A stretch of DNA of 64,000 nucleotides, taken from Chryseosolibacter histidinae. GTDB taxonomy: Bacteria; Bacteroidota; Bacteroidia; Cytophagales; Cyclobacteriaceae. Position 1 is the stretch's first letter, and every line of letters begins with the position of its first letter. The stretch spans positions 16,294-80,293 of the forward strand of contig NZ_JAHESF010000033.1 of the NCBI RefSeq assembly GCF_018598225.1, in the 5' to 3' direction. The notes under the pieces are model-generated. The model ran no database searches. It was given only the letters and a program-made list of their open reading frames with translations, and had not been told where the DNA came from. Shown one piece after another: positions 52,404 to 61,871 of the stretch. Made by a program: the position numbers and the translations under genes.

Positions 52404-52940
52404 TTAGTTTTTAATCTTATCGTTCGGATCGCCAAGCCCCAGCTCATCCAGCACAAAATCCGTGTAATCGTAACGCGGGTCGGTGTAGATCATCACCAGC
52501 TCGCCGGCCTTGTCGAACACAATGGCCAGGTTATTCTGCTTGGCAACTTTGTCTACGGCGTCCCACACTTTATCCTGAATGGGTTTGATCAGCTCCTGCT
52601 TTTTCAGGAAGAACAGCCCGCCAAAGCCGAATACCTTTTTCTGGTACTCTTTCATCTCAGCTTCCTTTTTCTGGATGGCTGTGGTGCGCTCTTTTTTCAT
52701 TTCTTCCGTGAGCAGTACCTGCTCTGCCTGGTAGGCGCTGTACATGCCCTCTATTTTTTTGGACATGTCCTGAACCTCCTTTTCCCAGGCTTCAGAGAGC
52801 TGGTTGATCTCGTCCTGTGCCTTCTTGTATTCGGGCATTTTATTCAGGATGAAATCCGTATCAATGTACCCGAACCTCTGAGCGTTGACAAAATTCAGGC
52901 CGAAAATGAGAAAAAATATTGGAATTAAATAAACCCGCAT
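52404..52940 (-). CDS. OmpH/Skp-family periplasmic chaperone, first copy
   Basis: 178 residues. Signal peptide ending VNA-QRF, then FGYIDTDFILNKMPEYKKAQDEI, a coiled coil (about 40-105, AWEKEVQDMSKKIEGMY..KKEAEMKEYQKK) and LAIVFDKAGELVMIYTDPRYDYTDFVLDELG. It lies 2 bases after the bamA stop. Two adjacent ompH genes after bamA are the arrangement I recall for Porphyromonas and relatives. Confidence 0.92.
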   Translation of the reverse strand: MRVYLIPIFFLIFGLNFVNAQRFGYIDTDFILNKMPEYKKAQDEINQLSEAWEKEVQDMSKKIEGMYSAYQAEQVLLTEEMKKERTTAIQKKEAEMKEYQKKVFGFGGLFFLKKQELIKPIQDKVWDAVDKVAKQNNLAIVFDKAGELVMIYTDPRYDYTDFVLDELGLGDPNDKIKN

Positions 52941-52942
52941 AA

Positions 52943-55636
52943 TTATCTGATTTGCTGACCAATGGTGAAGTGGAATTGCGATCCACTGCGGTCTTGCGCA
53001 TAAGGCAGCCTATCAAAACCATATGCCCAGTTCAGACCTATCAAACCAAACGCAGGCATAAAGATACGCGCCCCAACGCCTGCCGATTTGTATAAATTGA
53101 ACGGATTAAAGTCTTCATAATTGTTCCAGTTATTACCGGCTTCCGTGAAGATGAACCCGTAGATGGTTGCGGCGCTACCGGTGGTTACAGGGTAACGCAG
53201 CTCCAATCCCAGTTTATCGTACACAACACCACCCTGCACAACACCTCTGCCGGGGCTCACGCTGCCATAGCGGTCATACAGCGGCGGGGTGATCCTGTTG
53301 TTCTGGTAACCGCGCAGGCCGATGATCTCCTGGCCTAACAGGAATGAGTTGAAACCTCCGGCCAGTCCGTCGCCACCCAGGAAGAAACGCTCAAACGGCC
53401 CGATACCAGCTTCTCTGGAATATGAGCCAATAAATCCAAAGTGCGCTTTGGCTTCCAGTACAAGCTTTTTCTTATTGTCGAGCGGCAGGTAGTACTTGGC
53501 GTCGAACATCCATTTGTGGAACTCGATCCATGCAAATTTCGTGGCCGGATCCAGGTTCGGATCGCTGTAGTCAAGACCTCTCCACAACGAGTGCGGTGGT
53601 GTGAGCGTAAGGCTCAACGATATCGTTGATCCCTGTGACGGGTACATGATCTCGTTGACGCTGTTACGGGCCAGCGTGGTGTTGAAGGTAATGCTGTTAG
53701 ACACACCGTCAGAGAACCCGAGGCCCGCATCCCAATCGTTGAGAATATAACGCAGGTACGATACGGAATTTGTCAGTGTGAAATAGTTATCGGGCCACTC
53801 AAGCCTGCGTCCCAGACCAACGGTGATGCTATGCACCTTCATGGTCGGGTTGGCTGTTGTGCTGTCCGGCATCTGGTAGCCATACAGCGAGCGCTGCACG
53901 GAGCTGTTGAGACTCACCGTGAAAGAATGTGGCTTGCGTCCGCCGAGCCATGGTTCTGTGAAAGAGAAGCTATAGCTCTGATACTGGCGTCCGTTGGCCT
54001 GCATTCTCAGCTGTAGACGCTGACCGTCACCCACCGGAAGCGGTTTCCAGTTCTTGAGGTGCGGGATGTTCCTGATAGAAAAGTTATTGAAGGTAAGGCC
54101 GAGCGTACCTACGAAGCCATAGTAACCTCCCCAGCCACCCGACAATTCGATCTGGTCGTTTGATTGTTCTTCCACTTTCCATTCGATGTCAACCGTTCCT
54201 TTGGCAGGATTGGGCACCAGGTTCTGGCTTACCTTGTCAGGCGCAAAATATCCTAACTGTGAAAGGCTTTGCTGCGTGCGGATGATGTCTGACCTTCTGA
54301 ATTTCTGTCCGGGTACGGTGCTGAGCTCGCGGCGGATCACGTGGTCGCTGGTGCGCTCGTTGCCGCTGATCGTTACCTCGTTGATGGTAGCCTGCTCTCC
54401 TTCCGAAATGCGCATCTCCACGTCTATGGAATCGCCGGCCACGGCCACCTCAACGGGATTGATCCTAAAGAACAGGTAGCCATCGTCCATGTAAAGCCCG
54501 CTGATGTCCATTCCTTTCGGATTGAACTGCAGTTTCTTGTCGATCAGATCTTTGTTGTAAACGTCGCCCTTGCTGATGCCCAGCACGGCATCGAGCTGTT
54601 TGTCTGTATAGATGTAGTTACCGGTCCAGATGATGTTTCTGAAGTAGTACTTGGGACCTTCGTAGATCTTAAAATCGATGTTAATGGTTCTGAAGTTGTG
54701 ATTGTAGATGGAGTCTACTTCGATCTCCGCATCGCGATAGCCTTTAGAGTTGTAATATTCGATGAGCTTTTTCTTGTCTTCTTCGTATTCGCTGCGGATG
54801 AATTTAGAGCTGGCGAAGATGTTAAGCTTGATGTTCTCGTTGAGAAATTCCTTCGTCTGCTTCCAGCTCACCTTCTCAGCAGGCTCCAGGTATTTTTTTG
54901 GTGCGAAGAGCTCACGGAGGATGGTGCGGTGAAGCACGAACCGCGGATGTTCTTTGGTCTTTTTCAGCTTGCGCTTGAGGGTGGCATCGTCAATGTTATC
55001 GTTCCCTTCAAAGGAGATGGCGTTGATCTTCACCTTCGACTTGGTGTTTACAGCGATCTTCAGCTTGATACCGTCCTGGTTGAGGGTGTCACGTTCCTGG
55101 ATCACCTTCACGTCTGTGTTCAAAAACCCTTTCTTGACGAAATATTTCTTTACGGCGAGCTCGGTATTTCTGACCATGGCGTCGTTCACGATCTTTCCGC
55201 GGATGAGCTTGAGGTCTTCTTTAAGTCCTGACTCCTGTGTTTTATTGATGCCGGTGAAGTAGAAGGCGGTGAGGCGTGAGCGTTCGGCCAGCACGATGTT
55301 GAGGTAAACGTTGGTGCCTTCGATCTTTGAAACTTCGATGCTGACGTCTCCTACGAGGCCGTATTTCCAGATCTTCCTGATGGCTCCGGTGATGGCATCG
55401 CCCGGTATCTTGATCTTATCGCCTACTTTGAGCCCCGAGATGGAGATCATGGCATTTTTGTCGAGCACGTTAATACCTTTCACTTCAATGCCCGCAATGG
55501 TGTACTCGGCGGGGTTGGCATAGTTCAGGTTGTTTTCGCTTGCCTGTGGTGTTGTGGTCCGATCTCTCCTTCTGAACTGCGCCCAGATGTCAGAAGCCGT
55601 GCTGAATACCAAAACGATAATTAGAAATTTTTTCAT
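52943..55636 (-). CDS. bamA: Outer-membrane protein assembly factor BamA (Omp85)
   Basis: 897 residues. Signal peptide to about residue 20 (IWAQ), then five POTRA-like repeats (about 40-470; for example IAGIEVKGINVLDKNAMISI and INEVTISGNERTSDHVIRREL). A 16-strand beta-barrel follows, with the Omp85 motif written here as GLRGYQNN and the terminal strand QFHFTIGQQIR. Inserts beta-barrel proteins into the outer membrane. The start overlaps the uppS stop by 4 bases (ATGA), and two skp-like genes follow. Bacteroidota BamA is usually longer than E. coli's, as here. Confidence 0.97.
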   Translation of the reverse strand: MKKFLIIVLVFSTASDIWAQFRRRDRTTTPQASENNLNYANPAEYTIAGIEVKGINVLDKNAMISISGLKVGDKIKIPGDAITGAIRKIWKYGLVGDVSIEVSKIEGTNVYLNIVLAERSRLTAFYFTGINKTQESGLKEDLKLIRGKIVNDAMVRNTELAVKKYFVKKGFLNTDVKVIQERDTLNQDGIKLKIAVNTKSKVKINAISFEGNDNIDDATLKRKLKKTKEHPRFVLHRTILRELFAPKKYLEPAEKVSWKQTKEFLNENIKLNIFASSKFIRSEYEEDKKKLIEYYNSKGYRDAEIEVDSIYNHNFRTINIDFKIYEGPKYYFRNIIWTGNYIYTDKQLDAVLGISKGDVYNKDLIDKKLQFNPKGMDISGLYMDDGYLFFRINPVEVAVAGDSIDVEMRISEGEQATINEVTISGNERTSDHVIRRELSTVPGQKFRRSDIIRTQQSLSQLGYFAPDKVSQNLVPNPAKGTVDIEWKVEEQSNDQIELSGGWGGYYGFVGTLGLTFNNFSIRNIPHLKNWKPLPVGDGQRLQLRMQANGRQYQSYSFSFTEPWLGGRKPHSFTVSLNSSVQRSLYGYQMPDSTTANPTMKVHSITVGLGRRLEWPDNYFTLTNSVSYLRYILNDWDAGLGFSDGVSNSITFNTTLARNSVNEIMYPSQGSTISLSLTLTPPHSLWRGLDYSDPNLDPATKFAWIEFHKWMFDAKYYLPLDNKKKLVLEAKAHFGFIGSYSREAGIGPFERFFLGGDGLAGGFNSFLLGQEIIGLRGYQNNRITPPLYDRYGSVSPGRGVVQGGVVYDKLGLELRYPVTTGSAATIYGFIFTEAGNNWNNYEDFNPFNLYKSAGVGARIFMPAFGLIGLNWAYGFDRLPYAQDRSGSQFHFTIGQQIR

Positions 55637-56388
55637 CGACTAACCGGGTTCAATTGTTCACTCGTTTTTCCGAACCTGCGTTCGCGCTGCTGATATGACC
55701 ATATAGCTTCGTATAAATGCTCTTTCCGGAAATCTGGCCACAGGGTAGGTGTGATAAACAGCTCCGTATAGGCAATTTGCCACAAAAGGAAATTGCTTAT
55801 ACGCAATTCTCCGCTGGTTCTGATGAGCAGCTCCGGGTCTGGGATGCCGGAAGTCTGCAAATAGTTCTCAAAAACCTGCTCGTTTATATCTTTTTCCTCA
55901 ATCTTCCCCGCCTTGGCATCGGCAACGAGTTGTTTTACGGCCTTCATGATCTCCCATCGCCCACTATAGCTTAAAGCGAGATTCAGCGTAAGACCACTGT
56001 TGTTCCTGGTCTCGTTGATGGCCCACTGAAGGTTTCGCTGGCAATCCGCAGGCAGATGTGATGTATCGCCGATGGTCATGAGCTTCACCTGGTTCTCTGT
56101 CAGCGTGCCGATCTCCTGCTTGAGTGTATTCACCAGCAGCTCCATGAGCCCGTCTACTTCTTCCTTTGGCCGGTTCCAGTTTTCAGTGGAAAAGGCGTAG
56201 AGCGTAAGATACTTTACACCCAGCTCGCCACAGCACTCCGTAACATCGCGAACAGCCTGAACCGCATTGCGATGGCCGAAAATGCGCATCGCTCCTTTTT
56301 TCTTTGCCCAGCGGCCATTGCCGTCCATAATAACGGCGATATGGCGGGGTAAATTATTAAAGTCTATATGTTCCTTAAATGAAGCCAC
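55633..56388 (-). CDS. uppS: Isoprenyl transferase (undecaprenyl diphosphate synthase)
   Basis: 251 residues; the start is a GTG at 56388. Condenses isopentenyl diphosphate onto farnesyl diphosphate in cis to give the C55 carrier for peptidoglycan, O-antigen and other polymers. Catalytic D22 is in HIAVIMDGNGRWAKKKG, then FGHRNAVQAVRDV, LTLYAFSTENWNRP, and the C-terminal RTSGELRISNFLLWQIAYTEL with the substrate arginines. It overlaps bamA by 4 bases and is preceded by a PorG-like gene. Confidence 0.97.
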   Translation of the reverse strand: MASFKEHIDFNNLPRHIAVIMDGNGRWAKKKGAMRIFGHRNAVQAVRDVTECCGELGVKYLTLYAFSTENWNRPKEEVDGLMELLVNTLKQEIGTLTENQVKLMTIGDTSHLPADCQRNLQWAINETRNNSGLTLNLALSYSGRWEIMKAVKQLVADAKAGKIEEKDINEQVFENYLQTSGIPDPELLIRTSGELRISNFLLWQIAYTELFITPTLWPDFRKEHLYEAIWSYQQRERRFGKTSEQLNPVSR

Positions 56389-56476
56389 AGGGGTGCAAAA
56401 TTAGCAAAAAAGTTTAAGGTAAATGAGGATGTGGCAGATACGTTGGGGTACCTGGTCGAAAGTTTTGGATTAAGGA

Positions 56477-57160
56477 TTATTTATAAGGATTTGTAGGGCA
56501 GGGGATATCGTAAAAAGTTCTGGTGACGCTTATGCCCAGGAAATAATAAGCATCATTATCGAAGGGGTTTCCGTACTGGTAATTCTTCCGCGACTGCTTG
56601 CCCACAGAAACATTGTCCAGGTAATCGAAGAAGGTTTTTCTGGCACCGAACTCGAGGGCCAAATACCATTTGGGGTTGACGATGTACTTGATGCCGGCAC
56701 CGAAGGGAATAGCGCCCTGCACGTTGCTATACTCGGCGGTCTTGTTTCCATTGCCCGACATGCCAAACAGGGCCATGCCGCCGAACAGGTAAGGAGAATA
56801 CCGGAGGATGTGTTTGGTCTCGCGCCAGTTCAGGAAGTGATATTCCATCGCCAGGGAGGCCTCCATGAGGAAGATGTTGAACGATGCATTGCGCTGCTGG
56901 GCAAACGCGTCGATGGGCCGTTTGTCACTGGCGCCTATCTTACCCGCGGTAAGGGCAGCCCTGAAGCTTACCACCTTGCTCACATTAGAGCGGTAGAAGA
57001 CAGTGCCTGCGGGTTTGGAGTTTGCAAAACTATAGGTGCGGGCAAGATCGCCCGTGTAGTTGAATGTGCCTATTCCGAAGCCTATTTCAGAACGTTGTGC
57101 CAGCAGCTCGCCCGACACGAGTGTTGCAATCAATAAAAGGGCTCCCGGAAAAAATTTCAT
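56477..57160 (-). CDS. porG: PorG-like outer-membrane beta-barrel (DUF6089)
   Basis: 227 residues. Signal peptide ending LLA-QRSE, then a small barrel: EIGFGIGTFNYTGDLA, TVFYRSNVSKVVSFRAAL, SLAMEYHFLNW and ISVTRTFYDI. In Porphyromonas gingivalis the gene I recall at this position (just before uppS, omp85 and two ompH genes) is porG, an outer-membrane component of type IX secretion; position, size and DUF6089 character agree. Whether this copy or the longer paralogue next to it is the functional PorG cannot be told from sequence alone. It overlaps the upstream paralogue by one base. Confidence 0.72.
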   Translation of the reverse strand: MKFFPGALLLIATLVSGELLAQRSEIGFGIGTFNYTGDLARTYSFANSKPAGTVFYRSNVSKVVSFRAALTAGKIGASDKRPIDAFAQQRNASFNIFLMEASLAMEYHFLNWRETKHILRYSPYLFGGMALFGMSGNGNKTAEYSNVQGAIPFGAGIKYIVNPKWYLALEFGARKTFFDYLDNVSVGKQSRKNYQYGNPFDNDAYYFLGISVTRTFYDIPCPTNPYK

Positions 57161-58254
57161 TACCTGAATTTAGCACGATGAAATGTTTTACCCAAAATAT
57201 AAGTGAGGCGAAATGTTGTTACCATGTAAATATCCTTGTCTTTGTTGTTACCCCGCACGTTGCTTGAGCCATCGTCACCCTTCCACTCGCGGCCATAACC
57301 AGCAAGCGTATAGTATTGCTTCTGATCTCTTCCGGTATACGGTTCCAAACTTGTATTGACGGCTGACGGGTTAAACTCGGCAAGCTCGCCGGTTCTGTAC
57401 GACATCGCTTTTGCCAGCTCGTCGTTGCCAAACACGCCCAGGTCTACATAACTGCGGCTTACGTCGTCAATGTAATCTGTGAACAGATACCTGAATCCGA
57501 GCTCAGCAGAAAAATCCATCACTTCATTTATCCTGAAACGTGCGCCGAAGCCAAATGGTATGGCGGGCTGAATTAATTTATACGGTTTGATGCCGGCATT
57601 CGCGTCGGTTGACTGCAGGGTTGCATGCTGCCCTTCTGTGCCGAGTGGCTGCAGGTCTACCCATTTGCCACCGCCGGCCAGGGGTTGCCCATCCACGCCG
57701 GTTTCAGGAGCAAGGGCCTGGGGGTTGTGATGGATCACGGCCAAACCGCCATAGATGTATGGTGTCCATACCACCCTGCTGATATAGGTAGCCTGGTTCT
57801 CGAACAGATCGAGGCTGGCCGTTACGGAAAGCTCTTTGATCCTGTTTCTGAACGAGAGGTTCCTGTTATAACGGTACATGCCATTGCTCGCATCGCCCTT
57901 ATCGGCTGATTCGGCATCGCTACCGCTCAGGGTTCCAAACATGAAGGCAGTGGTCAATGTATAACGCGGACCAAAGCGATGGCCAAGTGAGATCGTTATT
58001 GCAGGCCGGGTGAAACTGATGTCGGTACTTACTTTTGAAGGTTTGGGCGCAAGATCGCCGTAGTAGTTCAGGGCGCTGAGCGAAACACCCAGGGCATTGT
58101 AACGTTTTTCTTTTCCGAAGTGGAATTTGCGTCCCTTGAAAGAGGAGATCCGCCTGTTATTTTTTTTGATCGCCTTGCGGTTCATCTGACCCATGCTCTC
58201 GTGCGCCGAGAACAGCAAACAGACAACAATGCTCAGGTAAAAGAATTTTCTCAT
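57160..58254 (-). CDS. Second, longer DUF6089/PorG-like barrel protein
   Basis: 364 residues from the ATG at 58254 (a TTG two codons before is possible). Signal peptide ending in SMG-Q, a basic linker (KAIKKNNRRISSFKGRKF), then the same family opening as its neighbour, LGVSLSALNYYGDLAPKPS, and family strands RYTLTTAFMFGTLSG, YIYGGLAVIHHN and ISAELGFRYLFTDYID-like (DFSAELGFRYLFTDY). About 130 residues longer than the neighbour because of extra loops. Tandem duplication of a T9SS-linked barrel is plausible. Lies between nadK and the shorter paralogue. Confidence 0.75.
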   Translation of the reverse strand: MRKFFYLSIVVCLLFSAHESMGQMNRKAIKKNNRRISSFKGRKFHFGKEKRYNALGVSLSALNYYGDLAPKPSKVSTDISFTRPAITISLGHRFGPRYTLTTAFMFGTLSGSDAESADKGDASNGMYRYNRNLSFRNRIKELSVTASLDLFENQATYISRVVWTPYIYGGLAVIHHNPQALAPETGVDGQPLAGGGKWVDLQPLGTEGQHATLQSTDANAGIKPYKLIQPAIPFGFGARFRINEVMDFSAELGFRYLFTDYIDDVSRSYVDLGVFGNDELAKAMSYRTGELAEFNPSAVNTSLEPYTGRDQKQYYTLAGYGREWKGDDGSSNVRGNNKDKDIYMVTTFRLTYILGKTFHRAKFR

Positions 58255-58319
58255 CACCAATCCGATTAAGCCACTATAAATCAGCCAAATAAACTATAAA
58301 GGTACTAAAAAATCAGCTC

Positions 58320-59189
58320 TCAGTTACGGACGTCCAGTCCCCAGTTCAATTTCTGACGTAAGGTTTTGAAGTAATGTTGACCTTCCAGTTGCACGAGGTT
58401 CACTTTAAAGTCGGCTTTGCCTACCTTTAAATCGATTGCGCTGTCTATGGTTGCGATGCGCGAATCGAGTGACACGAGAAACTTTTTACTTCTTCCTTCC
58501 ACCTTGAAAGAGATCTGCGAGCTGTCGGAGACCACAATAGGCCTCACCGTAAGGTTATGCGGGCTCACGGGCGTGATCACAAAGTTGCCTGAACGGGGAA
58601 AGATGAGCGGTCCTCCGCAGCTCAGGGAATATCCCGTTGAGCCGGTTGGCGTAGCCACGATGATCCCATCTGCCCAGTAAGAGTTCAGGAACTCTCCGTC
58701 GATATAGGTGTGGATGGTGATCATTGAAGACGTATCTTTCTTAACAATGGTAAAATCATTCAGGCCAAAGTTGAGCTTGCCGAAAATATCCTGGCTTGAT
58801 TCCAGCCGCAGCAATGCCCGTTTGTCCAGCGTGAATGAACCATTCACAACCTGTGCCAAAGCATGCTCGGTCTCTTCACGGCTGATTGTGGCCAAAAAAC
58901 CAAGTCTTCCGGTGTTTATTCCAAGCACCGGGATTTCCGCAGTACCAATATGGGACACCGATTCCAGCAAAGTGCCATCACCTCCAATGCTGATAAAGCG
59001 CTCGATATGTTTTACTGAATCGCCGGGCTGGTAGACTGTATAGCGAAACTTTTTAAACACGGGGTGTTTTAAAGCCGCGGCGAATTTGGCTGAGATGAAG
59101 AGCTCATGTTCTGAAAGGATCTCAAAAATACGTTGGATAAAGGGTGCGGATTGGCGCGTAAATTCTTTGCCGTGAATCCCGATTTTCAT
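58320..59189 (-). CDS. nadK: NAD kinase
   Basis: 289 residues from the ATG at 59189 (TTG one codon earlier possible). Phosphorylates NAD to NADP. The GGDGT motif is at residues 69-73 (ISIGGDGTLLESV), then NTGRLGFLATI, the conserved NDF in FGLNDFTIVKKDTS, and DGIIVATPTGSTGYSLSCGGPLI, all canonical. Separated by 94 bases from the upstream CBS protein gene and by 65 from the downstream barrel gene, in a leftward cluster. Confidence 0.97.
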   Translation of the reverse strand: MKIGIHGKEFTRQSAPFIQRIFEILSEHELFISAKFAAALKHPVFKKFRYTVYQPGDSVKHIERFISIGGDGTLLESVSHIGTAEIPVLGINTGRLGFLATISREETEHALAQVVNGSFTLDKRALLRLESSQDIFGKLNFGLNDFTIVKKDTSSMITIHTYIDGEFLNSYWADGIIVATPTGSTGYSLSCGGPLIFPRSGNFVITPVSPHNLTVRPIVVSDSSQISFKVEGRSKKFLVSLDSRIATIDSAIDLKVGKADFKVNLVQLEGQHYFKTLRQKLNWGLDVRN

Positions 59190-59286
59190 CAATTTACTTT
59201 GATGCGTTTAAAAATATGTAAGCCAGAAAAAGTGTAGGATAAAGATACGAAGCGGATGCTGAAGTAAAAAAGAGGTGAGGACGGTA

Positions 59287-59952
59287 TTAAATATCGAGAT
59301 AACGCAACAGCATGTCGATGCGCTCTTTTTCGTTCTCGATGGGTTTTGATTCCTGGTAACGGCCGATCACTTTGTAACCGAAGCGCTCGAGGGTGGCAAC
59401 AATACGCGACATGTCAGACTGGTTGATCTTCAGCGTGAGTCTGATCTTACCGGCATCGAGCGGATCTTCTTTAATAATGCTGCTCAGGATCTTGGCGTGG
59501 TTCTCTTCGATGAGGCGACTGATCTCGGCCAGGGAATAGTCAACGTAATTCATGCACAGCACCAGTATGGCGCCGGGCATTTGTACGGCCGCGGTCTGCG
59601 CAAAGGAGGTGAGCGTGTCTTGTACCGTGATGACGCCGCTGTACTGCTGGTCTTCATTCAGCACGGCAACCATCTGTAACTTGTTGTCGGTAGCAACCTT
59701 GAGGATATCGTAAAAGTGAGTGTCGAGGTGAACGTAGCTCATCTGACCGATCAGGTCGAAGTCGCCGACACTTTTTTCAATATCGTTGGTCTCGAGGATG
59801 ATCTCCTCGGAGATGAATCCCATCAGATGTCCGCCGTCTACTACAGGCAGGTAATTGCAGCGGAATTCTTCCATCCAGACAATGGCTTTGTGGGCGTCGT
59901 CTGTGCCTTTCAGCGGCGGGATCATGTGGTTTATAAGATCTTCTGCAATCAT
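59287..59952 (-). CDS. CBS-domain protein with C-terminal ACT-like region
   Basis: 221 residues, cytosolic. Two CBS units (about 1-60, DDAHKAIVWMEEFRCNYLPVVDGGHLMGFI; and about 74-125, TDNKLQMVAVLNEDQQYSGVITVQD), which usually sense adenine nucleotides. A C-terminal ACT-like part (about 140-200, IRLTLKINQSDMSRIVATLERFGYKVIG) follows. This is a common small Bacteroidota regulator next to nadK; the regulated process is not known to me. Adjacent gene context suggests a link to NADP or envelope supply. Confidence 0.85.
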   Translation of the reverse strand: MIAEDLINHMIPPLKGTDDAHKAIVWMEEFRCNYLPVVDGGHLMGFISEEIILETNDIEKSVGDFDLIGQMSYVHLDTHFYDILKVATDNKLQMVAVLNEDQQYSGVITVQDTLTSFAQTAAVQMPGAILVLCMNYVDYSLAEISRLIEENHAKILSSIIKEDPLDAGKIRLTLKINQSDMSRIVATLERFGYKVIGRYQESKPIENEKERIDMLLRYLDI

Positions 59953-60020
59953 AGCTATGGGCTTTAGTAGCTACTGGTTTTCTCCGTCCTCACCTGTAAC
60001 TTGATAGAACAAAACAATAC

Positions 60021-60773
60021 CTAAGTAACCAGAAAATCCTCAACAAGCTCGTTAAATTTTTCCGGATGCTCCATCATGGGCGCGTGACAGCATTTATCAA
60101 TAAATTTCAGTTTCGAGTTGGGTATCAAGCGGTTAAACTCATGCGCCACCATGGGGGGTGTGATTGTATCATTTAGTCCCCAAACCAATAACGTCGGTGC
60201 CGTGATATTTGGTATTTCCTCGGCCATGTTGTGGCGTTGTGCCGATTTGGCGATGGCCACAATGCGCATGCACTTCGGAATGCTCTTGGTTGTTTCAAAC
60301 ACCTCATCAACAAGCTCTTTGGTAGCAACATTGGGATCGTAGAAAGTATACGCTACCCGCTCCCTGATATAGTCATAGTTGCCCCGTTTGGGATATGATC
60401 CGCCCATGGAATCTTCAAAGAGGCCCGAGCTTCCCGTAAGGATCAGCTTTTTAACTTTTTCGGCGTTCTTTAAGGTATACAGCAGTCCGATATGGCCACC
60501 AAGGCTGTTTCCCATAATAATGAGGTTGTCGAGCTTCTTAAAAGCGACAAATTCTTCCACAAATTTTCTCAGGCCTTCGAGGCCGGCTTCCTTGATGGGC
60601 ATTTCATAAATAGGGAGCATCGGGATCACTACCCTGAAATTCTTCGAGAACCGGGTTACAACGCCCTCCCAGTTGCTGAGGGCGCCGAATAAACCGTGTA
60701 ATAATAAAAGGACCTGGCCTTTACCTTCATCAACAAACTTGAAACCGTTCTCTTCTTTAACGACGATTGACAT
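60021..60773 (-). CDS. Alpha/beta hydrolase
   Basis: 250 residues. The nucleophile elbow is MGNSLGGHIG with S90, the oxyanion stretch LLLLHGLFGALSNWEG is at about 22-37, an acid lies near LVWGLNDTITP, and the histidine is in CCHAPMMEHPEKF near residue 231. Predicted cytosolic esterase or related enzyme; no substrate can be assigned. It is 73 bases downstream of cvpA-like and 68 bases upstream of the CBS gene in the leftward cluster. Confidence 0.88.
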   Translation of the reverse strand: MSIVVKEENGFKFVDEGKGQVLLLLHGLFGALSNWEGVVTRFSKNFRVVIPMLPIYEMPIKEAGLEGLRKFVEEFVAFKKLDNLIIMGNSLGGHIGLLYTLKNAEKVKKLILTGSSGLFEDSMGGSYPKRGNYDYIRERVAYTFYDPNVATKELVDEVFETTKSIPKCMRIVAIAKSAQRHNMAEEIPNITAPTLLVWGLNDTITPPMVAHEFNRLIPNSKLKFIDKCCHAPMMEHPEKFNELVEDFLVT

Positions 60774-60846
60774 ACGAGCGATTAATACCGATAATTAAAG
60801 CAAAAAAAAATCAGAATAAAAGTTTTTAAAATGAACCCTTGCCACA

Positions 60847-61344
60847 TTAGAAAACATCCTTGAAAACCGGGAAAAATTCGCCGATCCAGCCTGTAATAAC
60901 CGGGGCGAAACCAGCCACTTTCGGTAAAATCCACGAATCGGCTGTCCATCGCAGGGGAAGATCTACTTTGAGAGAATCCACGATCCAAAGTATTACACTT
61001 AACAAAAAAGCGGTCTTAAAAAATCCCAGGATAGCGCCGGCCACCTGGTCTACCCTTCCGAGAAAGGTCTTGTCGATGGATACCTTGATCAGGTTACCAA
61101 GCAACCTGACGGCAATGACAATGGCTATGAAGACAACTGCGAAAGCTACGTAGGGAAGCACTTTCTGATCGACATTGAATTTATCGCCCAGCATCAGCAT
61201 GGCCCAGCCCATCAGCTTGAATCCGCCCAGCACCCCCAGCAGGATGGCGAGGAAAGAAAAAAGCTCCATTAAAAAACCTTCTTTAAAGCCAGTGTAAGCG
61301 CCGATGAGGAGGATGACGCAGATAACAATATCAATACCGCTCAA
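60847..61344 (-). CDS. CvpA family membrane protein
   Basis: 165 residues, four hydrophobic segments (about 4-22, 30-52, 66-88, 104-124). The CvpA opening is DIVICVILLIGAYTGFKEGF and the conserved VDQVAGAILGFFKTAFLLSV lies in the middle. CvpA-like proteins affect envelope integrity and bile-salt resistance in enterics; the role here is unknown. The start appears to be TTG overlapping the yqeY stop (TTGA). Confidence 0.88.
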   Translation of the reverse strand: MSGIDIVICVILLIGAYTGFKEGFLMELFSFLAILLGVLGGFKLMGWAMLMLGDKFNVDQKVLPYVAFAVVFIAIVIAVRLLGNLIKVSIDKTFLGRVDQVAGAILGFFKTAFLLSVILWIVDSLKVDLPLRWTADSWILPKVAGFAPVITGWIGEFFPVFKDVF

Positions 61345-61793
61345 GGGGTCAAAAGTTTTTTCACGAGGTCGGAGATCACTTTGCCATCAGCTTGTCCGGC
61401 CAGTCTTTTGGTAGCCACGCCCATTACCTTACCCATATCCTGCGGACCTTTGGCACCGGTTTCCTGGATGATGGATTGAACCGCTGCCCTGATCTCATCT
61501 TCCGACAGCTGTTTGGGCAGGTACCGGCTGATCACTTCGAGCTGAAAGAGCTCACGGTCAGCAAGATCCTTGCGGTTTTGCTGCACAAATATATCGGCCG
61601 ACTCCTTTCTTTGTTTGGCGGCTTTCATCAGCAGTTTGTTCTCGGCATCGGAAGAAATATCGGCTGCACCACCTTTTTCAGTTTCCGCCAGAAGGATCAA
61701 TGACTTGACACTGCGCAAAGCCTCAAGCTCTTCCTTGTTCTTGGCAAGCATGGCTTTCTTGATGTCGTTATCGATTTGCTGTTTGAGGCTCAT
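61341..61793 (-). CDS. GatB/YqeY domain protein
   Basis: 150 residues, all-helical. QIDNDIKKAMLAKNKEELEALRSVKSLI at the start and the C-terminal KGPQDMGKVMGVATKRLAGQADGK are the YqeY signature, the domain shared with the tail of the GatB tRNA amidotransferase. Presumed tRNA-linked role, unproven. First gene of the leftward cluster, divergent from pdxJ across a 78-base gap that must hold both promoters. Confidence 0.93.
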   Translation of the reverse strand: MSLKQQIDNDIKKAMLAKNKEELEALRSVKSLILLAETEKGGAADISSDAENKLLMKAAKQRKESADIFVQQNRKDLADRELFQLEVISRYLPKQLSEDEIRAAVQSIIQETGAKGPQDMGKVMGVATKRLAGQADGKVISDLVKKLLTP

Positions 61794-61871
61794 AAATTGT
61801 TGATGTTGTGTTAATTTCGAAACAAAAAATCCCGTATACGGTTAAATGCTAACAATCTAAATTCACTACCT

